Below are positions 58,428-64,000 of a stretch of 64,000 nt of DNA, piece after piece. Origin of the DNA: Streptomyces sp. NBC_01481 (GTDB lineage: Bacteria; Actinomycetota; Actinomycetes; Streptomycetales; Streptomycetaceae); NCBI RefSeq assembly GCF_026339995.1, contig NZ_JAPEPT010000001.1, forward strand, positions 1 to 64,000, in the 5' to 3' direction. Positions within the stretch are counted from its first letter, which is position 1. Each line of letters begins with the position of its first letter. A model generated the notes under the pieces. That model ran no database searches, had not been told where the DNA came from, and worked only from the letters and a program-made list of their open reading frames with translations. The position numbers and the translations under genes are program-made.

Positions 58428-59843
58428 CTAGTCGGTGATCTCGATCGCCCCGTTGTCGGCGGGTGCGCTCGAGACCTTCTTCTGCGTGATGCCCTGGAGT
58501 AGTTGGGCGAGGTCGACCCCGGTGGTGGAGCTGAGGAGTTCCATGCCCTGGGCGACGTTGTCGGCGACCGTACGGGACAACTGGCTCGCTCCGTCGGTGG
58601 AGATGATGGTCATCTTGTCGATGGCGGACAGCGGCTCGGATGCCTTGGCGACGACCTGCGGCAGCACCTCGACCAGCATCTGCAGCACGGCCGCGTCGCC
58701 GTACTGGGCGAAGGCGTCGGCCTTCTTGCGCATGGCCTCGGCCTCGGCCGATCCCTTGGCGGCGATGGCCGCGGCCTGTGCCTCGCCCTCGATGCGTACG
58801 GCGTCGGCGAGTGCTGCGCGATGTGCCTTTTCGCCTTCACCGGTCAGGCGGGCGCGCTGGGCGTCCGCCTCGGCCTCCTTGACCTGGGCGATACGCCGCG
58901 CCTCTGCCTCCTGCTCGGCCTGGTAGCGGGCGGCGTCGGCGGGCTTGCGGACCTGGGTGTCCAGCTCACGGTCGGTCAGGGCGGCCTGTCGCTCGGCGAC
59001 CTTCTCCTGCTCGCTCAGAATCTCCTGCTGACGGTCGGCCTCGGCGAGCGGACCGGCGGCGGCAGCCTTGGCGGCGGCCTCGTCCGTCTCCGCCTTGATC
59101 TCGGCCTGCTTGAGCGCGAACGTCCGCTGGGCGATCGCGATTTCCTCCTCGGCCTTCAGCCGCGCCTGCTCCGATGCACGCCGTGCCACGGCCTCGGCGA
59201 TGTCCGCCTCCTGCTTGGCGCGGGCGGCCTCGGGCCGTCCCAGGTCCTCCAGGTAGGAGCCCTCGGTGGTGATGTCCTGGATCTGGAAGGCGTCCAGCAC
59301 CAGGCCCTGCCCGGACAGGCTCGCCTCCGCCTCCTCCGCGACCTGCCCGGCGAACGCGGCCCGGTCCCGGATGATGTCCTCCACCGACATCCGGCCGACA
59401 ATCGAGCGCAGCGCACCCGAGAGCACCTCCTGGGTGAAGCCGACGATGCCGTCCTGCTGCATCAGGAAACGCTGCGCCGCGGCCCGGATGGAATCTTCCG
59501 TCCCGCCGACCTTGACGATCGCGACGCCCTCGAGGTTGGCCTTCACTCCGCGAAGGGTGACCGCGCCGCGCACCGCGACCGGAATGTGCCGACTGGACAG
59601 GTCCAGGGTGAACTTCTGCTGGACGAACGGGACGACGAAGACGCCTCCGCCAACGACCACCTTCTGGCCGCTGTTGTCGGTGAACACCCGGCCGGTGGCC
59701 GGATCGGTGGCCTTCTTACCGCGCCGGCCGGTGATGATGAACGCCTCGCTGGGCCCTGCGACCTTGTAGCGGGTGATGACGACGAGGGCGAGCAGTACGA
59801 CGAGAACGACAATGCCCACCACAGCGGTGAGAACAGGGCTCAT
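58428..59843 (-). CDS. Flotillin-like SPFH-domain protein
   Basis: ATG 59843 gives 471 residues. An N-terminal membrane helix (LTAVVGIVVLVVLLALVVIT, 4-23) is followed by an SPFH/Band-7 domain (about 30-215: AFIITGRRGKKATDPATGRV, VVGGGVFVVPFVQQKFTLDL, VEDIIRDRAAFAGQVAEEAE) and a long coiled-coil flotillin domain rich in AE repeats (about 230-400). It organises membrane microdomains. The NfeD-like partner gene lies upstream on the same strand, 64 bp away, which is the usual pairing. Confidence 0.92.
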   Translation of the reverse strand: MSPVLTAVVGIVVLVVLLALVVITRYKVAGPSEAFIITGRRGKKATDPATGRVFTDNSGQKVVVGGGVFVVPFVQQKFTLDLSSRHIPVAVRGAVTLRGVKANLEGVAIVKVGGTEDSIRAAAQRFLMQQDGIVGFTQEVLSGALRSIVGRMSVEDIIRDRAAFAGQVAEEAEASLSGQGLVLDAFQIQDITTEGSYLEDLGRPEAARAKQEADIAEAVARRASEQARLKAEEEIAIAQRTFALKQAEIKAETDEAAAKAAAAGPLAEADRQQEILSEQEKVAERQAALTDRELDTQVRKPADAARYQAEQEAEARRIAQVKEAEADAQRARLTGEGEKAHRAALADAVRIEGEAQAAAIAAKGSAEAEAMRKKADAFAQYGDAAVLQMLVEVLPQVVAKASEPLSAIDKMTIISTDGASQLSRTVADNVAQGMELLSSTTGVDLAQLLQGITQKKVSSAPADNGAIEITD

Positions 59844-59907
59844 GACAAATCCTCTTGGGTTGGAACAGACAGAACAACCAGCACGGACCGCCGTGGCAGT
59901 AAGGCGG

Positions 59908-60414
59908 TCAACGCTCGACGGGACGCACCGCGACGGACGTCGTGGTGAGCACCGACTCAACCCAGACCTCGGTGCCACGAGCGACCGGAGCAGAACTCTT
60001 CGCCGCGAACTTCAGTGGCTGCCCGGCCAGATACAGCAGCACCTCGCCGTAACCGTCCGCCGGAATCCCAGTCACCACGGAGCCCGAACTGCCCACGAGA
60101 TCCTCACCGCGCGGCGGGACCGAGACACCGTCATCCATCAGAGCCCGGCTCAGCTTCCAGGTCAGCCAACCCGCGCTGACCCCCGCCACCGTGCCCACAC
60201 TGGTGGCGGCCGCCGCTCCAAGACCGGTGGTCCCGAGCGTGATCGCTCCGGCGAAGCCGAGCATCGACACGAACCCGGCGATCACCGGCAGCGACATGAT
60301 CCCTTCCAGGCCGCCGCTCAGCCCCTCGAGGACCCCTTCCAGCAGCCCGTCGAAGACCAGGGACAGCACGAGCAGAACGAGACCGGCGATGCCGAGACCA
60401 AGAAACCAGCCCAT
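59908..60414 (-). CDS. NfeD-like membrane protein, flotillin partner
   Basis: ATG 60414 gives 168 residues. Three or more hydrophobic helices (MGWFLGLGIAGLVLLVLSLV, SLPVIAGFVSMLGFAGAITL) precede an OB-fold-like C-terminus (LVGSSGSVVTGIPADGYGEV, GTEVWVESVLTTTSVAVRPV). NfeD proteins accompany flotillins and are thought to help membrane protein quality or microdomain assembly. It is first in the two-gene operon. Confidence 0.88.
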   Translation of the reverse strand: MGWFLGLGIAGLVLLVLSLVFDGLLEGVLEGLSGGLEGIMSLPVIAGFVSMLGFAGAITLGTTGLGAAAATSVGTVAGVSAGWLTWKLSRALMDDGVSVPPRGEDLVGSSGSVVTGIPADGYGEVLLYLAGQPLKFAAKSSAPVARGTEVWVESVLTTTSVAVRPVER

Positions 60415-60617
60415 GAGCGCCACCCCTTCCTGTTCGCAAGTACCCGCCGTACGTCGATGCTTCCACGGAACCGCACATGAGTTCACTGCCGGAACCCGGC
60501 AATCTTTACACGCCCTTGATGCCGTGCCCCGACCGGAGACGGCCGGGTGCGTCATGCCACCCTGGTCCTGGTCGCGTCAGGAACGCGTCATCAGCGCATC
60601 AAGGATCAGGGGGCTGC

Positions 60618-61685
60618 GTGAATCGGCGGACAATTCCGGAGGAGTACCTGGCGGGATACACCCAGATCCTGGCCGAGGTCGCCGCGACCGGCCGTCGGCT
60701 CACCCGGGACGAGCTGCAGTCCCGACGGGCGCTCGGTGAACAGGCCGCGGAGGCGGGGCACGGTCTGCGAGCCCTCGTCGTCAAACACCTCGCCGTGACA
60801 CGGGCATCGTGGCCCGGCACCGCAGCCGTCGGCGTGCTCGCGGCTGTCGAGCAAGCCATCGACGCCTTCGCCGAAGGTTACGAAGGCGCCCAGCACCTTG
60901 CCGTACGCCAAGAAGAAGCCGCACGCCGCGAGTTCATCGACGACCTGCTCTACGGCCGCAGCGATCTTGGACGACTCGCCGAGCGAGCCGAACGCTTCGG
61001 CCTTCGGCTCTCCCACGCGCACGCCGTCGCGGTAGCCGGCGATCCGGCCTCGTACGACGAGACCGGCTCCGTACTGCGCCAGGTGGAACAGGCCGTCTTC
61101 ACCCGTTTCGGAGACCGCCGCATCCTGCTCACCACCAAAGACGGCAGGCTGGTCTGCATCGCACCCGGCGACCAGGACGACATCCTGGCCTTCTTCGCCA
61201 AGCACGCGCACGCCGCCACGGACGGCGGCCAGGTCGCCATCGGACGCCCCCACCCAGGCCCCGGCGGCGTGGTCCACTCGTATGAGGAAGCCCTCAACGC
61301 CCTTGACCTGGCAGAGCGTATGCACCTGGAAGGCCCGGTCCTGCGCGCCGTCGATCTCCTCGTCTTCCCCGTCCTGACCCGCGACCGGGCAGCGATGGCC
61401 GATCTCGTAGGCAATGTCCTTGGGCCACTCCAGAAAGCACGCGGCGGCCCCCACTCTCTGCTCGACACTCTCACCGCCTACTTCGACGCAGGCTGCGTCG
61501 CGGCCGAAGCAGCGCGCCAACTCAATCTCAGCGTCAGGGCGTTGACGTACCGGCTCACCCGCATCCACAGCCTCACCGGCTCCAATCCAGCGGACCCCAT
61601 GCACCGCTACACCCTGCAGACCGCGGTCATCGGTGCCCGTCTGCTCGACTGGCCGGCCAGGGACCTAAGACCCCGAACGGTGTGA
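60618..61685 (+). CDS. PucR-family regulator, short form
   Basis: GTG 60618 gives 355 residues. The N-terminal RsbRD-like helical part (ILAEVAATGRRLTRDELQSR, VLAAVEQAIDAFAEGYEGAQ) replaces the longer PucR domain. A CdaR GGDEF-like middle part (LRQVEQAVFTRFGDRRILLT) and the C-terminal HTH_30 (FDAGCVAAEAARQLNLSVRA, LTYRLTRIHSLTG) follow. It should activate a nearby catabolic or transport gene, but none is adjacent. It differs clearly from the PucR protein at 9714. Confidence 0.88.
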   Translation: MNRRTIPEEYLAGYTQILAEVAATGRRLTRDELQSRRALGEQAAEAGHGLRALVVKHLAVTRASWPGTAAVGVLAAVEQAIDAFAEGYEGAQHLAVRQEEAARREFIDDLLYGRSDLGRLAERAERFGLRLSHAHAVAVAGDPASYDETGSVLRQVEQAVFTRFGDRRILLTTKDGRLVCIAPGDQDDILAFFAKHAHAATDGGQVAIGRPHPGPGGVVHSYEEALNALDLAERMHLEGPVLRAVDLLVFPVLTRDRAAMADLVGNVLGPLQKARGGPHSLLDTLTAYFDAGCVAAEAARQLNLSVRALTYRLTRIHSLTGSNPADPMHRYTLQTAVIGARLLDWPARDLRPRTV

Positions 61686-61760
61686 CTGTCATCCCCCACA
61701 ACGATCAGGTCTGCCCGGTACGCCTCGGCTGCCCGCACCAGCTCGTCTGCCTCACGGCGC
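61677..61760 (-). pseudogene. Universal-stress-protein-like fragment
   Basis: The minus strand reads ADELVRAAEAYRADLIVVGD with DSHTVRG, the final strand-helix segment of a UspA-type domain. There is no start or upstream half. It is antisense to the gap after the PucR gene. Confidence 0.35.
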
Positions 61761-61887
61761 TCAGCGCGACACGGCGCTTGGTCGAGTACGCCTTGGCGGA
61801 GGCAGGCCGGGCGGCAGCTGCGCGCTATGGCACAGCTGTGCCCGGCCCGCAGAGGGACTGCTGGCCGGGCACGATTGGGCATGGTGC

Positions 61888-62196
61888 CTACTTGAGGTAG
61901 ACGATGCCGTCCATGGTGACGGTCGGGCGGCCCGAGGTGCCGACGACCACGATCTTCACGGTGTGCTTGGCGCTGGTCGACCAGGTCTTCGTCCAGATCG
62001 CGTCCCGGTACTTGGTGGTGGACGACTTGAGGTCGAGAGTCGCCACCTTCGTACCGTCCACGTAGACGTACGCCTGCCCGGAAGACGAGGCGAGCGAGAC
62101 CACCCAGGCCACTGACTTTCCGGTGAAGGACCAGGTGAGGGCGGCGTTCTTGGAAGAGCTGGAGTAGGACTTACCCCCCAGGTAGCTGGTGGCCCA
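61888..62196 (-). pseudogene. C-terminal fragment of a secreted beta-sandwich protein
   Basis: About 103 residues: ATSYLGGKSYSSSSKNAALT, WSFTGKSVAWVVSLASSSGQ, AYVYVDGTKVATLDLKSSTT and HTVKIVVVGTSGRPTVTMDG form an all-beta, Ser/Thr-rich domain like those ending secreted Streptomyces glycosidases or deaminases. The frame begins in the middle of the fold at about 62196, where the other strand becomes a cupin fragment. Only the C-terminus survives. Confidence 0.6.
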
Positions 62197-62370
62197 GACC
62201 GCAGACCTGGCCCCGCTGTTCAAGGGCCTGCCCGACGATCGATGCCAGTGCTCCCACTGGGGCTACGTACTCAAAGGGAAGGTGGTGTTCAAGACCGCCG
62301 ACGGCGAGGAAGCCTTCCAGACCGGTGACGCCTACTACGTGCCGCCGGGACGCACCCCCGACGGGCGGCG
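62189..62370 (+). pseudogene. Cupin-domain fragment
   Basis: The frame reads APLFKGLPDDRCQCSHWGYV, LKGKVVFKTADGEEAFQTGD and AYYVPPGRTP, a cupin barrel start with the first motif HWGYVLKG. It begins without a start codon after 62189 and loses similarity after PGRTP at about 62358. It is flanked by another truncated gene on the opposite strand. Confidence 0.6.
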
Positions 62371-62783
62371 GTTAGGAACGCCTGCGCACCGTCGCAGGTG
62401 AGGAGTTTGACGTGGGCCGACTTGCAGCATTGACGTTGCTTCGGTCGGCGCATGCGCGAGGCGAGCTGACGTGACCGTCGCACGCTGCGATTAGGGGAGG
62501 TCGACCTGGCCGTCGGTAAAGCTCTGAGCTGCAATGATGCGCTGAGCGTTCCGAGAAAGAGGGAGGAGCGTTTTCGGCTGCCTGCGCAGGATGGCTCTGA
62601 CCTGGGCTTTTGAGGTTTCCCGCAAGCCCCACGGAGGCACGGAGGCACGGAGGCACGGAGGCACGGAGGCGGGTTTGAGCTGCCGCTGAAAGCAGCCCAG
62701 GACAGGGTAGCGGATACTGACCGGCCGACGGGGACGGGCCCTGCCGGAGTGTGGGGTCTCTGGGGGGTTGACGCCAGGGAAGT
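62371..62783. other. Gap with an 8-bp tandem repeat
   Basis: Between the cupin fragment and the TetR operator no gene is supported. Five tandem copies of ACGGAGGC occupy 62631-62670. Minus-strand reading CKSAHVKLLTCDGAQAF at about 62380-62440 has no family I recognise. Confidence 0.4.
62631..62670. repeat. Five tandem copies of ACGGAGGC
   Basis: The 8-bp unit ACGGAGGC is repeated exactly five times with no spacer. The array is non-coding and of a kind that can vary in copy number. Confidence 0.9.
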
Positions 62784-62803
62784 GTGAGTGGTCTATTACT
62801 CAC
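62784..62803. promoter_or_regulatory. TetR operator at the regulator gene
   Basis: GTGAGTGGTCTATTACTCAC is an inverted repeat (GTGAGT with ACTCAC arms) ending directly at ATG 62804. A related GAGTGATCGACCACTC lies at 63419. Confidence 0.7.
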
Positions 62804-63370
62804 ATGGGTTCGACAAGGACGCGACAGCTCTCCACTGCCGACGCCCGGCGCGCGGAAGTTCTGGCCACCGCTGCCAGGGTCTTCGCGGCGCGGGGCTACT
62901 ACGGCACCTCCACCACCGAGGTGGCCAAGGGTGCCGGGATCTCGCAGTCGTATCTCTACCGGCTCTTCCCCGACAAGGAGGCGCTGTTCGTCGCCGTCGT
63001 CGAGGACTGCGGGCGGCTGATCCGGGAGCGGCTCGCCGGGGCCGTCGTCGAGGTGGGGAGTGCCGAGCCGGCGGATGTGCTGTATGCGATGGGGGATGCG
63101 TACGCGCATCTCATCGCGGACCGGGACGACCTGCTCAGGGTGCTGATGCATGCGAACTGCGCGGCGAGCGAGCCCGCGATCAAGGCGGCCGTGCAGGGGA
63201 TGTACGCACGGCTCGTCGAGTACGTGCGGTCGGCGTCCGGTGCGCCCGACGAGTTGATTCAGGGGTTCTTCGCCACCGGGTTCCTGTGCAATGTCGTCGT
63301 GTCCATCGGTGCGACGGACGTCGATGCGCCCTGGACCAGGACCCTGCTCGCGGGTGTCCGCCACTACTGA
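62804..63370 (+). CDS. TetR-family repressor
   Basis: ATG 62804 gives 188 residues. The TetR HTH is complete (RAEVLATAARVFAARGYYGT, STTEVAKGAGISQSYLYRLF, PDKEALFVAVVEDC, about 17-62). The C-terminal ligand domain (about 65-188) is helical with hydrophobic pockets (VLYAMGDAYAHLIADRDDLL). It precedes a DHA2-type transporter gene, and operator-like palindromes lie at both promoters, so it most likely represses drug export and itself. The ATG directly follows the operator, suggesting a leaderless or very short leader mRNA. Confidence 0.9.
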   Translation: MGSTRTRQLSTADARRAEVLATAARVFAARGYYGTSTTEVAKGAGISQSYLYRLFPDKEALFVAVVEDCGRLIRERLAGAVVEVGSAEPADVLYAMGDAYAHLIADRDDLLRVLMHANCAASEPAIKAAVQGMYARLVEYVRSASGAPDELIQGFFATGFLCNVVVSIGATDVDAPWTRTLLAGVRHY

Positions 63371-63418
63371 GCAGGGCACGGCCGCACGCTCCGCGGCCTT
63401 TTCTTTCAGTCAATGAGT

Positions 63419-63434
63419 GAGTGATCGACCACTC
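63419..63434. promoter_or_regulatory. TetR operator at the transporter gene
   Basis: GAGTGATCGACCACTC is a perfect 5-bp-arm palindrome (GAGTG, 6-bp spacer, CACTC), 27 bp before the transporter ATG and similar to the site at 62784. Confidence 0.65.
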
Positions 63435-63460
63435 TTTCCTTCGGAGGGGACACGGCAACC

Positions 63461-64000
63461 ATGACGGAAGCGCCACCGGACATACGGCAGGGTCCCGCCC
63501 TCGCCGCTCTCGCGACCGCGCAGTTCCTCGTTGTGCTCAGCACCTCGATCGTGAATGTCGCGCTCCCCGCCCTCGCGGACGGGCTGTCCATGTCACCCGC
63601 CGCCCTGTCCTGGGTCGTCAACGCCTACGTCCTCGCCTTCGGCGCACTCCTCCTGCTCGGCGGACGGCTCGCCGATCTGCTCGGCCGGCGCCGGGTGTTC
63701 ACCGTGGGCATGTCCGTCTTCGCGCTCGCCTCGCTCGCCGCCGGTCTCGCCCCGTCCGCCCCCGTCCTCATCGCGGCCCGTGCCGTACAGGGCGCGGGTG
63801 CGGCTCTCCTCGCGCCCGCCGCGCTCGCGCTTGTACTGGGCGTCTTCCCGCCCGGGCCCGGCCGGGGCAGGGCGCTCGGTGCGTGGGGTGCGGTCTCGGG
63901 GGCGGGTGGGGCGGCGGGGGTGCTGCTCAGCGGGGTGCTCACCGAGCTGTACGGCTGGCCCGCGGTGTTTCTCGTCTCCGTACCGGTCGCCGCCGTTTCT
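63461..64000 (+). CDS. DHA2-type MFS multidrug transporter (cut by window end)
   Basis: ATG 63461 follows GGAGGGG; 180 residues are visible and the frame is open to the window edge. The helices read ALATAQFLVVLSTSIVNVAL, LSWVVNAYVLAFGALLLLGG and RLADLLGRRRVFTVGMSVFA, with the MFS loop motif GRLADLLGRRR between helices 2 and 3, and AARAVQGAGAALLAPAALAL as helix 4 motif. This matches 14-helix drug:H+ antiporters of Streptomyces. The TetR gene upstream and its operator support regulated drug export. Confidence 0.92.
   Translation, partial: MTEAPPDIRQGPALAALATAQFLVVLSTSIVNVALPALADGLSMSPAALSWVVNAYVLAFGALLLLGGRLADLLGRRRVFTVGMSVFALASLAAGLAPSAPVLIAARAVQGAGAALLAPAALALVLGVFPPGPGRGRALGAWGAVSGAGGAAGVLLSGVLTELYGWPAVFLVSVPVAAVS

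Overview
The window looks like part of a Streptomyces chromosome. It has very high GC, frequent GTG and TTG starts, and Streptomyces-type families: PucR and XRE-TPR regulators, ricin-lectin kinases, DUF427, DUF4142, CDP-alcohol phosphatidyltransferase, a SAV_5884-type ATP-grasp RiPP system, and a Streptomyces integrase next to tRNA-Arg(CCU). All calls come from reading the sequence; no database was searched.

Layout. 1-7.3 kb is an accessory edge. A lower-GC stretch (1 to about 620) abuts half of a crystallin-like gene. Then come a secreted aerolysin-like protein with a chitin-binding module, a membrane zinc-finger/ricin protein, a decayed IS3 transposase, the complementary half of a crystallin-like paralogue, and a pile-up of IstB, PucR, IS4 and IS110 fragments. 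7.4-11.3 kb holds an FHA protein and a membrane Ser/Thr kinase with an external ricin domain, convergent with a PucR regulator. 11.9-18.0 kb is a graspetide locus: XRE-TPR regulator, RsbW-like ATPase, three small proteins, precursor peptide, ATP-grasp ligase and PIMT-like O-methyltransferase. 18.1-25.4 kb is an integrative mobilizable element: relaxase, MobC, possible oriT, DUF3631 ATPase gene carrying a dense repeat array, excisionase-like protein, XRE regulator and tyrosine integrase, ending at tRNA-Arg(CCU). 25.6-29.7 kb is a sulfane-sulfur detoxification regulon (frameshifted DUF302, ETHE1-like MBL-rhodanese, rhodanese, TauE, rhodanese-DUF2892, CstR-like repressor) marked by four near-identical palindromes. 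30.4-35.5 kb carries an unfamiliar set: a DDE-transposase-like protein, a tyrosine-recombinase-like protein without its catalytic residues, two helper-like proteins and an XRE regulator, tied together by a shared operator.

36.4-43.3 kb is ion and stress homeostasis: DUF4142, ClC and PP2C remnants, MarR, small membrane proteins, two CBS-domain proteins, an SLC13/ArsB-like permease and a CPA antiporter. A 24-bp element conserved in three places lies in or near this region, two copies just upstream of genes. 43.6-45.1 kb is a second gene graveyard (IS1182, MerR, DUF3179 and Crp fragments). 45.3-51.3 kb contains a MerR/thioredoxin-fold pair, DUF427 (intact and broken copies), a truncated ECF sigma factor, a CDP-alcohol phosphotransferase, an SRPBCC protein and a frameshifted DUF3179 gene. 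51.4-55.2 kb has a MauE-like protein, a Cys-rich membrane protein, a MJ0619/tetraether-synthase-like radical SAM enzyme and a methyltransferase, facing a carboxymuconolactone decarboxylase pair. 55.4-61.7 kb has a membrane protein, a Crp/Fnr regulator, an ion channel, flotillin-NfeD and a PucR regulator. The right end has secreted-protein and cupin fragments, then a TetR regulator beside a DHA2-type MFS transporter cut by the window edge.

Several families occur both intact and as fragments inside the window (PucR, Crp, DUF427), or as reciprocal halves (crystallin-like, DUF3179), which points to repeated IS-linked duplication and decay.
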